54,157 nucleotides of DNA. Origin: Aedoeadaptatus coxii. GTDB taxonomy: Bacteria > Bacillota > Clostridia > Tissierellales > Peptoniphilaceae. Position 1 is the first letter of the stretch; each line of letters begins with the position of its first letter. This document shows, in pieces, positions 8,688 through 16,713 of this stretch. The position numbers and the translations under genes are program-made. Location: assembly GCF_001553115.1 (NCBI RefSeq), contig NZ_KQ960178.1:43042-97198 (forward strand), in the 5' to 3' direction. The notes beneath the pieces were generated by a model. The model had not been told where the DNA came from and did no database searches. It was given only the letters and a program-made list of their open reading frames with translations.

Positions 8688-9839
8688 TTGAGCTTTGATT
8701 TTTTAAAAGAAGCTGAATCAATTGAACGGGAATTAATCGCAAATCGCCGCTATATACACGCTCACGCCGAAACAGGTTTCGATGTGGCGGGCACGGTGGC
8801 CTTTGTAAAGGAAAAGTTGGAAGAATACGGGCTGCAACCGAAGCTCGTTACGGATAAAGGGGTAGTGGCGACCATCGGAAATGGCGAGCCCGTGATTTTG
8901 TTTCGCGCCGATATGGACGCTCTTCCGGGAGAGGAACTGGCGAATGTGGATTTCCGCTCGGAAAAGAACATGCACATGTGCGGACACGACATGCACACCA
9001 CCATGCTTCTCGGCGTGGCGAAATTATTAAAGCGCCACGAATCGGAATTAAAGGGCACGGTGAAACTCGTCTTTCAGCCGGCGGAAGAGATCTTGAAAGG
9101 CGCCCTCTCCCTTATTGAGGCGGGGCTTTTGGAAGATCCCGCGCCTGAAGCCGCCTTTATGATTCACGTGAACACAGTGGACGAACCGGCCCTTTATATT
9201 AAGCCCGGCATTATGACCACGACCAATAATAATTTCCGCATCACCGTGAAGGGGAAAGCGGCGCATGGCGCCATGCCCGAATTAGGAATCGACGCCACCT
9301 ATGTGGGCGCGAAAATCGTGACGGCGCTTCCGGAAATTGTGGCGCGGGAAATTCCCTTCGCGAATTCCGCCGTTATTACGACGGGTCATTTTGAGGCGGG
9401 GGATTCACCCAACAGCATTCCCGATCGGGCGATCATCGAAGGCACCATTCGCAGCTTCGATTCTGAAGTACACGATTATGTAAGAAACCGCGTCATCGAC
9501 ATGGCGAAGAGCGTGGCGAAAACCTACCGCGCCGAAGCGGAAGTGGAGATTTTATCGGAAGCGAAAATCGTAAACAACGATCCGAAACTAGCCAAGCTCG
9601 CGTGGAATGCGGCGGAATCGGCGGGGATCGACGTTCGGGAAGGAAACCCGGTTCAGGCGTCGGAAGATTTTTCCCACATCGCCGCCCGTGTGCCCTCTGT
9701 TATGATGATGCTCGGCGTGAAACCCGAATCGGGGGAAGTCTACCCACTTCACAATCCTCGTGCAGTCTTTAATGAAAGCAGTATGACATTAGGCGTGGCC
9801 GCTTTTTGCGCCATTGCCGTAAATTATTTTGGAGGTTAA
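8688..9839 (+). CDS. M20 family amidohydrolase
   Basis: A 383-residue metal-dependent amidohydrolase of the M20D (IAA-amino acid/N-acyl-amino acid hydrolase, HipO-like) group. Metal ligands are visible in MHMCGHDMHTT, QPAEE and a C-terminal HNPRAVF. The dimerisation domain is present (about 175-290). The substrate cannot be read from sequence; N-acyl or N-acetyl amino acids and amino-acid conjugates are typical. The start is TTG with AAGGTGATG just ahead. It follows the lipase-like gene by 7 bases and is translationally linked to the thiamine-binding-type gene, whose Shine-Dalgarno sequence lies in its last codons. Confidence 0.9.
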   Translation: MSFDFLKEAESIERELIANRRYIHAHAETGFDVAGTVAFVKEKLEEYGLQPKLVTDKGVVATIGNGEPVILFRADMDALPGEELANVDFRSEKNMHMCGHDMHTTMLLGVAKLLKRHESELKGTVKLVFQPAEEILKGALSLIEAGLLEDPAPEAAFMIHVNTVDEPALYIKPGIMTTTNNNFRITVKGKAAHGAMPELGIDATYVGAKIVTALPEIVAREIPFANSAVITTGHFEAGDSPNSIPDRAIIEGTIRSFDSEVHDYVRNRVIDMAKSVAKTYRAEAEVEILSEAKIVNNDPKLAKLAWNAAESAGIDVREGNPVQASEDFSHIAARVPSVMMMLGVKPESGEVYPLHNPRAVFNESSMTLGVAAFCAIAVNYFGG

Positions 9840-9840
9840 T

Positions 9841-10155
9841 ATGGCCGTTGTAGAACTTACACTTATTCCCATTGGTACGGAATCCACATCTTGCAGCCCA
9901 TACGTGGCGGCGGCTTACGATGCGGTTAAAGATAACGATAAAGTTGAAATTCGCTTAAACCCCATGGGCACCGTTTTGGAAGGAGACATCGACGAACTTT
10001 TCGCTTGTGTTCGTAAAATGCAGGAAGCCGTCTTCGCAAACGGCGCTCATCGGGTCTATTCTGTCGTCAAAATCGACGATCGACGGGATAAAAAAGGTAA
10101 TTTGGATCAAAAGATCAATTCCGTAATGGAAAAGGTCGCAGATTCTAAAAAATAG
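9841..10155 (+). CDS. MTH1187 family thiamine-binding protein
   Basis: A 104-residue protein of the MTH1187/YkoF-like family (PF01910), a ferredoxin-like fold. Some members bind thiamine or its pyrimidine part. The N-terminal GTESTSCSPYVAAA and central NPMGTVLEGDIDELF segments are typical. The ATG at 9841 follows GGAGG at 9830-9834; an upstream in-frame start would overlap that site. It stands between the amidohydrolase and the Mrp ATPase, which suggests co-transcription. The actual ligand is not established. Confidence 0.88.
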   Translation: MAVVELTLIPIGTESTSCSPYVAAAYDAVKDNDKVEIRLNPMGTVLEGDIDELFACVRKMQEAVFANGAHRVYSVVKIDDRRDKKGNLDQKINSVMEKVADSKK

Positions 10156-10167
10156 TTAGGAAGCATT

Positions 10168-10944
10168 ATGGAGAAAAAGCAAACACTGAAAAAACCTTTA
10201 AACGAACACTCGAAAATTAAACACACCATTGCCGTGTTAAGCGGCAAGGGCGGCGTGGGGAAATCTATGGTGACCGGGCTTATGGCATCGGAAATGCGTC
10301 GGAGGGGTCACAGCGTCGGCGTTTTGGACGCGGATATTTTAGGCCCTTCCATTCCCAAAATTTTCGGCGCCGACGAGCAGGTCTTTCAAACGGAAAAGGG
10401 CATTCGTCCCATTAAGACCTCTACGGGCATCGACGTTATGAGCGTCAATCTGATTCTCGACAATCCTACAGATCCCGTATTATGGCGGGCGCCTGTGGTG
10501 GGAAATATGCTCACCACTTTCTGGAGCGACGTCTACTGGGGAGAAAAAGATTACCTCTTCGTGGACATGCCGCCGGGAACGGGCGATGTAGCCCTTACGG
10601 TGTTCCAAACCATGTCCGTCGACGGGATCATCATCGTCACCTCGCCTCAGGATTTAGTGGCCATGATCGTGGAAAAGGCGTTGAAAATGGCGAAGATGAT
10701 GGGCATTCCCGTCGTCGGCATTGTAGAAAACATGCAGTACTTTATCGCGCCGGACACCGGAGTGCGCTACGACATTTTCGGCGAAAGCAAGACGAAAGCC
10801 ATCGCCGAAGAAAAGGGAATTCCCTATTTAGGCGGCTTGCCCATCGATCCGAAACTTGCCGAAGCGGCGGATCAAAGCAGCATTGAATTTTATGAAAACG
10901 AGGGATTAAAGGCTATCGGCGACAAGGTGGAAAAATTTAAATAA
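10168..10944 (+). CDS. Mrp/NBP35-family ATPase lacking all cysteines
   Basis: A 258-residue P-loop ATPase of the Mrp/ApbC/NBP35 family, which normally binds and transfers [4Fe-4S] clusters. The deviant Walker A is at residues 26-33 (GKGGVGKS), and the family motifs DADILGPSIP, MPPGTGDV and GIVENM are intact. The usual CxxC that holds the bridging cluster follows the VENM strand; here that site reads A194-P-D-T197, and the whole protein contains no cysteine. ATP binding is therefore likely but canonical cluster binding is not. It follows the thiamine-binding-type gene by 12 bases and precedes an anchored hydrolase by 10. Confidence 0.9.
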   Translation: MEKKQTLKKPLNEHSKIKHTIAVLSGKGGVGKSMVTGLMASEMRRRGHSVGVLDADILGPSIPKIFGADEQVFQTEKGIRPIKTSTGIDVMSVNLILDNPTDPVLWRAPVVGNMLTTFWSDVYWGEKDYLFVDMPPGTGDVALTVFQTMSVDGIIIVTSPQDLVAMIVEKALKMAKMMGIPVVGIVENMQYFIAPDTGVRYDIFGESKTKAIAEEKGIPYLGGLPIDPKLAEAADQSSIEFYENEGLKAIGDKVEKFK

Positions 10945-10954
10945 AAAGGTGGCT

Positions 10955-11890
10955 ATGAATAAGGTATTAAGAGCTGTCATCATCGTACTCATCGTCGTTT
11001 TGCTTGCCTTTACAGGTTTTTCTTTCTATATCGGGGGACGAGTATTCGACGGCTTTTCCAATGGGGTGAGCAGAGAGGAAACGATCAAAAACGCAAAGGG
11101 TTTTGAGCGTCAGATTCATGAACTTGAAAAGAAATATGCTGTGAAAGAAGTTCTCGTTAAAGATTCCGGCGAGTCCGATGCAATCCCGGCCCTTCTTGTA
11201 AAAAGAGAGGGCAATCAAAATGTTGTATGTATGATTCACGGCATGGGCGGAACGAAAGAAACTTTGGCTCCTCTTATGGAAGGCTTTTTACAAAAAGGTT
11301 TCGATGTAATAGCTTATGACCAACGAAACTCCGGGGAGAATCAAAAAGAATATAATACTTTCGGAGCCTTGGAATCCCGAGATGCTTTGGCGGTCTTACA
11401 TTATATTGCCCCCGCTTATAAAGGCGGCAAGGTTGCCTTATGGGGCGAATCCTTGGGGGCTCTTACGGCCGTTCTGGCGGCGGGAGAAGACGATTCTTTA
11501 ATCGATTGCCTTATACTGGATTCGCCGGTGTCCGACGGGCGCGTTATGATAGAAAATGAAATGGTGTCCATTGCCGAAAGTCAGAACATTCCCATAGAGT
11601 ATTTATCGGCGACGGGAAGTCTTTATTCAAAGTTTAAGATCGGCGCGTCTTTCAAGGATATGGACGGCGTTCGCGCTATGAAAAAGGTATCGAAACCGGT
11701 CTTAATTACGAATTCAAAAGACGACAAGCTGACGCCGCCTTCCATGGCGGAAGATTTATTCTCCGCCGTAGGCCACGATCAAAAGAAAATGGAGACGGTA
11801 ACCGGCTACAAACACGCCACTTACCCCTATAGAAAGAATGATGAGTATATGAAGACGGTCGGCAGCTTTTTGGATCAATACCTCCAATAA
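10955..11890 (+). CDS. Membrane-anchored alpha/beta hydrolase
   Basis: A 311-residue serine hydrolase anchored by an N-terminal membrane helix (about residues 7-27), so the catalytic domain is probably outside the cell. The nucleophile elbow GESLGA lies near residue 160, with HGMGGTKET as the oxyanion region, an aspartate in NSKDDKLTPP and a histidine in GYKHATYPY. It resembles the BAAT/YqkD-type extracellular hydrolases. The ATG at 10955 follows AAGGTGG; a GTG six bases earlier overlaps that site. It is the last gene of the run and ends just before the ISL3 remnant. Confidence 0.85.
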   Translation: MNKVLRAVIIVLIVVLLAFTGFSFYIGGRVFDGFSNGVSREETIKNAKGFERQIHELEKKYAVKEVLVKDSGESDAIPALLVKREGNQNVVCMIHGMGGTKETLAPLMEGFLQKGFDVIAYDQRNSGENQKEYNTFGALESRDALAVLHYIAPAYKGGKVALWGESLGALTAVLAAGEDDSLIDCLILDSPVSDGRVMIENEMVSIAESQNIPIEYLSATGSLYSKFKIGASFKDMDGVRAMKKVSKPVLITNSKDDKLTPPSMAEDLFSAVGHDQKKMETVTGYKHATYPYRKNDEYMKTVGSFLDQYLQ

Positions 11891-11954
11891 GCCTAGCTGT
11901 CCCGACCATAACAGCTCGCGGTTCGTCCCTTGGGGATATTTCGCCCTTTATTTA

Positions 11955-12330
11955 GGTTCTATGTCAACCATTGGGGAGTCTAGTGAAAACTAGGCTCCTT
12001 TTTGTTTTCCCGTAGATCTTAAATCACTCGTCTTTCGCACAGACTAAGAGTATTTTGGTCCTGAAATGATGAAAGTTGCGCATCCCAAAAGCGACACGCT
12101 TCACTGTCTTAATCTGTTGTGCATTCCTTCTACGTAGCCATTATTCCATGGGCAGTCAAAGCTGTAGGTGATCTCAACGAACCAGTTTCTGTAGGCGCGT
12201 AAGCAGTAGCGCCATTCTTTTTGTCCGCTCTTTTCGGCACCGTCATTCGTTTCTGCTCCCGCTTCCGAACATTTTCCAATGACAATGGATTTGACGAATA
12301 AAATGGTACTGATCGAATATCTTTTTGCAC
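11955..12330 (-). mobile_element. Decayed ISL3-family insertion sequence (right end only)
   Basis: A terminal repeat at 11955-11984 is followed by a minus-strand reading frame that encodes the C-terminal part of an ISL3 transposase, with no full gene and no second end nearby. The same 30 bases recur exactly at 54128-54157. The right-hand limit is uncertain; recognisable transposase sequence fades beyond about 12250-12320. Confidence 0.8.
12024..12321 (-). pseudogene. ISL3-family transposase fragment, frameshifted
   Basis: Translation of the minus strand gives a C-terminal DDE_Tnp_ISL3 segment: about EWRYCLRAYRNWFVEITYSF, then CPWNNGYVEGMHNRL, a stop, and in another frame VKRVAFGMRNFHHFRTKIL up to a TGA at 12024-12026. 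Inserting one base (A) after the RL codons joins the frames, so a single-base deletion broke the gene. The N-terminal and catalytic two thirds are missing. The frame is open upstream to about 12321 but that part I do not recognise. Confidence 0.75.
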
Positions 12331-12338
12331 AAAAATAA

Positions 12339-12373
12339 AAAAGGCTATGAGTTTCGACTCAAAGCCTTTTTTT
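12339..12373. terminator. Terminator of cyuA, possibly bidirectional
   Basis: An 11-bp stem with one mismatch (12343-12353 with 12358-12368, loop TTCG) has A-runs on the left and T-runs on the right. It lies just past the cyuA stop on the minus strand. Confidence 0.85.
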
Positions 12374-12378
12374 ATTTT

Positions 12379-13644
12379 CTATTCAAATTCCTTAATGTAG
12401 TCCCGATTGCCGAGCACCTCATTTAAAATAACCTCGTCGGTTTTTTTCATGCCGTAGCGCGCAATATTTCCCATAACTTTCAGAGTATCGTCGATGTCTT
12501 TTTTCACGACGCCGTCATTGGCGTGGAAGGATCGGCCCGCCACTGCCTGATCGTATGCCAAAAAGCCGTTGCGCAAACTGGAAGCGATCTTCATGGCGCA
12601 GGAAGCTTTTGCGCCGTCGCAGAGAATGCCGCCGTTGACGGCGAGGGCATTGGAAAGTGTTTCCTTTATGATCTCCTTATCGTCGCCATTTAAAAAGGCG
12701 ATGCCGCAAATGGCGGCGGAAGCGGCGGAAACGACGCCGCAAAAAGCGGAAAGCTTGCCGATGTTTTTCTTTTGGTAGAGCCCTAAGAGATTGGAAAACA
12801 AAAGGCCTCTTAAAAGAGTTTCGCGGGGAAGATTTTTTTCTTTCGCATAGAGGATAAGGGGAACGGAAATGGAAATCCCCTGATTGCCCGATCCCGAATT
12901 AATGACCACCGGGTTTTCCGCGCCGGACATACGGGCGTCGCTTCCGGCGGCGGTATAGGCGGCGATTTTTTCCCGCAAATCGTCGGGGTGAGCGTCGAGA
13001 ATCAAACGGCCGATGCCGGATCCCCAAGGATTGTCGATGCCTTCTTTAGCGATGGCGCCGTTGTATTGGATTTCAAGATTTAAAAGTTCTTCAAAATCTT
13101 TTAAATCTGCGGTTTGAGCGTAATCGTAAATTTGATCGAAGGTAAAATCGACCTGCACCTCTTCTTCCACACTTTCGTTTTTATGGAAAAGCACTTCTCC
13201 GTTTTTTTCCACGTGAACGATATTGGTGTGCTCGTCGACGATGCGAACTTTGGCGTAGGAATCGCCGGCGTAAGCCGTAATCTGAATGTAGAGATTAGCT
13301 ACATTTTCTTTGAGGGCGATGTGAATGCGATGCTCATTAATAAATTGATCGCAGTCGGCGAGTCCGCTTTTGTCAATATGGGCGAGGACTTCCAATTCCT
13401 TTGAAGGATCACCTAAAAGAGCGCCGGCGGCGATGGAAATAGCGCTTCCCTTGCGCCCTTCGGTGCCGGGGACGTAGACGCTGTTGGCGTTTTTTATCAT
13501 ATTGGCGGAAAGATCGGCGTCGATTTTTTCAGGCACTTCGCCTAAAACTTCCCGAGCCTTGGCGGCAGCATATGCCAGGGCGATGGGCTCCGTACAGCCG
13601 AAGGCCACCTTTAATTCTCTTTTTAAATAATCTTTGTAGTTCAT
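12379..13644 (-). CDS. cyuA: L-cysteine desulfidase / serine dehydratase alpha family
   Basis: A 421-residue protein of the UPF0597/CyuA family (SDH_alpha domain), which breaks L-cysteine into pyruvate, ammonia and sulfide using a [4Fe-4S] cluster. Likely cluster cysteines are visible in GCTEPIA near residue 17, AFCG near 300, ILCDGAK and KASCAMK near 340-348. The glycine-rich VINSGSGNQGISISVP segment is typical. The ATG follows AGGAG by 8 bases. A minus-strand TATAAT (13673-13678) about 30 bases ahead is its probable -10 box; the -35 is weak. In an anaerobe it can feed pyruvate and sulfide for Fe-S assembly. Confidence 0.9.
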   Translation of the reverse strand: MNYKDYLKRELKVAFGCTEPIALAYAAAKAREVLGEVPEKIDADLSANMIKNANSVYVPGTEGRKGSAISIAAGALLGDPSKELEVLAHIDKSGLADCDQFINEHRIHIALKENVANLYIQITAYAGDSYAKVRIVDEHTNIVHVEKNGEVLFHKNESVEEEVQVDFTFDQIYDYAQTADLKDFEELLNLEIQYNGAIAKEGIDNPWGSGIGRLILDAHPDDLREKIAAYTAAGSDARMSGAENPVVINSGSGNQGISISVPLILYAKEKNLPRETLLRGLLFSNLLGLYQKKNIGKLSAFCGVVSAASAAICGIAFLNGDDKEIIKETLSNALAVNGGILCDGAKASCAMKIASSLRNGFLAYDQAVAGRSFHANDGVVKKDIDDTLKVMGNIARYGMKKTDEVILNEVLGNRDYIKEFE

Positions 13645-13777
13645 AACTTTTTCTCCTCATTTCATTCAATCCATTATAATCGATTTTAACGGGAACGACT
13701 ATCGAAAATAAAATAAATTTTTCGTAAAACTTTTCGGCGGAATCAAAGGTCTTTTCTTTCTCTTAACTTTTACCGGT

Positions 13778-13806
13778 TTCATTAAGTAGGGATTTCGGTA
13801 TATACT
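13778..13806 (+). promoter_or_regulatory. Probable promoter of pyrF-pyrE
   Basis: A TATACT box (13801-13806) with a weak TTCATT 17 bases upstream lies about 38 bases before pyrF. No PyrR-type leader or attenuator is visible in the short leader. Confidence 0.5.
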
Positions 13807-13843
13807 AAAATAAGAAAACGATTGTTGGAAAAAGGAGTATTGC

Positions 13844-14557
13844 ATGAAATCTGATGTTATTATCGCCCTGGACTTTCCATCGGAGGAAAAGGCGTGGGCC
13901 TTTTTAGATCATTTTAAATCCTTAGAGGAAAAGCCTTTTGTAAAAGTGGGCATGGAACTTTTCTACGCCGCCGGGCCGGAATTTGTAAAGAAATTGAAGG
14001 CGGAAGGCTATCCCGTATTTTTAGATTTAAAATTACACGACATCCCCAATACGGTGGCAGGCGCCGTAAACTCTCTCAAGGGATTAGGCGTCGACATGCT
14101 TACGCTCCACGCATCGGGCGGGCGGGAAATGTTCGCCCGCGCGAAAGAGGCGATAAACGATATGGAGCATCCCCCCATTCTCCTCGGCGTCACGGTGCTC
14201 ACGTCTTTTTCCGATGAAGGGCGTAAAGAGGCGCTCCTCGGCGAAAATCACAGCGTGGAAGAGACGGTGGAAGGCCTCGCGAAAATGGCGCTTTCCGCAG
14301 GATGCGACGGCATCGTCTCTTCGGCCATGGAAGGGGAATATCTCAGGAAAACCATCGGCTCCTCTTTCCCCTTGGTGTGCCCGGGCATTCGACCGAAAGG
14401 GGTGAGCGCCGGAGATCAAAAGAGGGTGGTGACGCCGGAGGATGCGCGAAAAATCGGCGTAGACTTTATCGTCGTCGGCCGCCCCATTACAAAAGCCGAC
14501 GATCCCTTAAGCGCTTACTCCGCCATTCGACGTGATTTTTTAGGAGGTAATGAATGA
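13844..14557 (+). CDS. pyrF: Orotidine-5'-phosphate decarboxylase
   Basis: A 237-residue enzyme that decarboxylates OMP to UMP, the last step of pyrimidine nucleotide synthesis. The catalytic DLKLHDIPNT motif (Asp-x-Lys-x-x-Asp) near residue 62 and the C-terminal CPGIRPKG and DFIVVGRPI phosphate-binding segments are intact, in the short bacterial form. AAAAAGGAG precedes the ATG. The last four bases overlap pyrE (ATGA), so the two pathway-adjacent enzymes are coupled. Confidence 0.96.
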   Translation: MKSDVIIALDFPSEEKAWAFLDHFKSLEEKPFVKVGMELFYAAGPEFVKKLKAEGYPVFLDLKLHDIPNTVAGAVNSLKGLGVDMLTLHASGGREMFARAKEAINDMEHPPILLGVTVLTSFSDEGRKEALLGENHSVEETVEGLAKMALSAGCDGIVSSAMEGEYLRKTIGSSFPLVCPGIRPKGVSAGDQKRVVTPEDARKIGVDFIVVGRPITKADDPLSAYSAIRRDFLGGNE

Positions 14558-15180
14558 AATCTGTTTGCGATATTTTACTTAAAATCGGCGCCGTCAGCCT
14601 TTCGCCCAATGAACCTTACACATGGGCATCGGGAATTAAGAGCCCGATTTACTGCGACAATCGCCTGATTCTTTCCTATCCCGAAGAGCGTAAAATCATC
14701 GAAGAAGGTCTCGCCGATCTTGTGGAAAAACATTTCCCCGACGCCGAAGGCATTCTCGGAACGGCGACGGCGGGCATCCCCCACGCATCCTACGTATCCT
14801 GGATTTTAAATAAGCCAAGCGGCTTTATTCGCGGTAAGGCGAAAGATCACGGCAAGAACAAGCGCATCGAAGGCGCCTTAAAAAAAGGCGAAAAAGTCGT
14901 AGTCGTGGAAGATCTTTTCTCCACGGGAGGCAGCTCCATCGACGCGGCCAAAGCCTGTGAAGCGGAAGGCCTGGAGGTCGTCGGTATCGTATCCATTTTC
15001 AGTTACGATTTAAAAGTCGCCGAAGATAATTTCAAAGCGTCGGGTTTTCAACATGTTTCCCTCGCCAACTTCCCGGAACTCGCCGATGTGGCGGTGGAAC
15101 AGGGAAAATTAACGGCCGATGAACGGGATCGCCTGAACACATGGCGTCAAGATCCTTACGACAGCAGTTGGATTCATTAG
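14554..15180 (+). CDS. pyrE: Orotate phosphoribosyltransferase
   Basis: A 208-residue enzyme that joins orotate and PRPP to give OMP, the substrate of PyrF. The N-terminal SGIKSPIYCDNR-type substrate segment and the PRPP-binding loop VVVVEDLFSTGGSS (near residue 112) are clear. The flexible-loop lysines lie in GKAKDHGKNKRIEG. It overlaps pyrF by four bases. The remaining pyrimidine genes are not in the window. Confidence 0.96.
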   Translation: MKSVCDILLKIGAVSLSPNEPYTWASGIKSPIYCDNRLILSYPEERKIIEEGLADLVEKHFPDAEGILGTATAGIPHASYVSWILNKPSGFIRGKAKDHGKNKRIEGALKKGEKVVVVEDLFSTGGSSIDAAKACEAEGLEVVGIVSIFSYDLKVAEDNFKASGFQHVSLANFPELADVAVEQGKLTADERDRLNTWRQDPYDSSWIH

Positions 15181-15189
15181 GAGCGTGCT

Positions 15190-15621
15190 ATGTGGGAATC
15201 CATACTCAATAGTAAATCGCACAGGGCGCGGAGGGTGATTTCCGATCCCGAGCGGCTGGAAAAACTGGCGAAAGACAGCTTTTCCCTTTTGCGGGGAAAG
15301 CAACGTTTTTCCCGAGTGCAATCGGAGGCGGAGCTTCTCGTTCACATGGTGAAAGATACGGTAAGCGGACGCTATAGGGGAATCGGCAAAAAGAATATTC
15401 TCATGATCGTGGCAGGGCTTTTATACCTCGTCAATCCCATGGACGTCGTGCCGGATTTCATTTTTGCCATCGGTTTTGCCGACGATCTCGGCGTACTGGT
15501 CTACGTCATGTCGAAATTATCCGAGGAAATCGCCGATTATCGTCAATGGAAGAAAAGGGAAGAGGAGCGGGTAGACGCTCCCGATTTGGAAGGGTACACC
15601 GTAATCGAAGAAGACGCATAA
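15190..15621 (+). CDS. YkvA-like DUF1232 membrane protein
   Basis: A 143-residue protein with a DUF1232 domain (about 75-120) marked by YLVNPMDVVPDFIFAIGFADD, the family signature; two short hydrophobic stretches suggest membrane association. The function of the family is unknown. The ATG follows TAGGAG with normal spacing, 9 bases after pyrE, and an SLH gene follows 9 bases later, so it is likely in the pyr transcript by position. Confidence 0.85.
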   Translation: MWESILNSKSHRARRVISDPERLEKLAKDSFSLLRGKQRFSRVQSEAELLVHMVKDTVSGRYRGIGKKNILMIVAGLLYLVNPMDVVPDFIFAIGFADDLGVLVYVMSKLSEEIADYRQWKKREEERVDAPDLEGYTVIEEDA

Positions 15622-15630
15622 GGAGGACTT

Positions 15631-16659
15631 ATGAAAAAATTCGTTGCGGCAATTATTTGCCTACTACTTTGGACAGCGCCTGTTATGGCGGAAAATGCAG
15701 AAAGCGTAAACCCCGAAAATGAACGGAACCCGGCAAACATGACCGCAAAGGAAAATGTTCCGGCGGAAAAAGAAACTCCCCACGGCGTGTTTATGGATCC
15801 CATCGTAACGGGAATGCGTACGGTAACGGGATTTGGTGCGCCTAACGCCAATATAACTATTTACGACGCAACATCGGTGGTTATGGGAAAGGGCACGAGC
15901 GACGGAAACGGTCGTTTCCAAATTACCTTGACGCGCACCATTCGCATCGGCGATGTACTCGTGGCAAAAGACGATCACAACGGCGAATTTAAAGCGCCGG
16001 CGGAAACGTTGGCGACCGTGGAACGTCGCGCCTATGTTTCCGGCCATCGCCATTACATGAACCCCAACGTCGTCGTGAGTCGCGCGGAAGTGGCCATGAT
16101 GGTGGCTCGCATCGAGACGGGGAAGACGACCCTTCGAGGCATTAAAAAAAGCGGCTTCCGCGATGCATCGGGCGGCTGGTACACCACGGCCGTCGATTAT
16201 GTGAGCCGCAAGGGCATTTTGCGCGGTTATCCCGACAATACATTCCACCCCAATCGCGGCATGACGCGGGCGGAATTTGCCAGCATGTTGTGTCGTTTTG
16301 CGCCGGCTGCCAAGGCAACGGGCCACCCCTTTAGAGACAGCTACGGCCATTGGGCGAGCCGTTCCATCGGTAGAGCCTACAACAGCGGATGGATTTCGGG
16401 CTACGGCGACGGAAAATTCCATCCCAATCGTCGCGTCACACGGGCGGAAGCTGTGGCCATGTTAAATCGTTCCATGGGTCGGAAGACTACCGCCGCAAGT
16501 TTTAGAGAAACCACGCACATGGATCGCATGGTGAGCTTTATCGACGTGCGCCCGAATCACTGGGCATATTACGATTTGTTGGACGGCGCCAATACCCACC
16601 GGGTAATGGAAAAACAAAACAAAAAGGCCGTCGATCGTTGGGTACAAGTAGGAAAATAA
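15631..16659 (+). CDS. Secreted SLH protein with Ig-like domain
   Basis: A 342-residue exported protein. Residues 1-20 are a signal peptide (ending VMA). A bacterial Ig-like domain follows (about 48-125, with VTGFGAPNANITIYDA and DGNGRFQI), then three SLH repeats (about 128-160 partial, 172-228, 237-287) with SRAE, TRAE and TRAE motifs and a shorter fourth half-repeat (FIDVRPNHWAYYDLL). SLH modules anchor to the cell wall; no enzymatic domain is visible. The architecture resembles the protein at 30748-32283, so they are probably paralogues. It is the last gene before a terminator. Confidence 0.88.
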   Translation: MKKFVAAIICLLLWTAPVMAENAESVNPENERNPANMTAKENVPAEKETPHGVFMDPIVTGMRTVTGFGAPNANITIYDATSVVMGKGTSDGNGRFQITLTRTIRIGDVLVAKDDHNGEFKAPAETLATVERRAYVSGHRHYMNPNVVVSRAEVAMMVARIETGKTTLRGIKKSGFRDASGGWYTTAVDYVSRKGILRGYPDNTFHPNRGMTRAEFASMLCRFAPAAKATGHPFRDSYGHWASRSIGRAYNSGWISGYGDGKFHPNRRVTRAEAVAMLNRSMGRKTTAASFRETTHMDRMVSFIDVRPNHWAYYDLLDGANTHRVMEKQNKKAVDRWVQVGK

Positions 16660-16685
16660 AAAAAGCCCCCGAGAGGGCTTTTTTT
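16658..16685 (+). terminator. Terminator after the SLH gene
   Basis: A nine-base stem AAAAAGCCC / GGGCTTTTT (16660-16668 with 16675-16683) is followed by T residues and ends the pyrF-SLH run. Confidence 0.85.
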
Positions 16686-16713
16686 AATGGGCAAATTGAC
16701 AAAAAGAGGTAAT

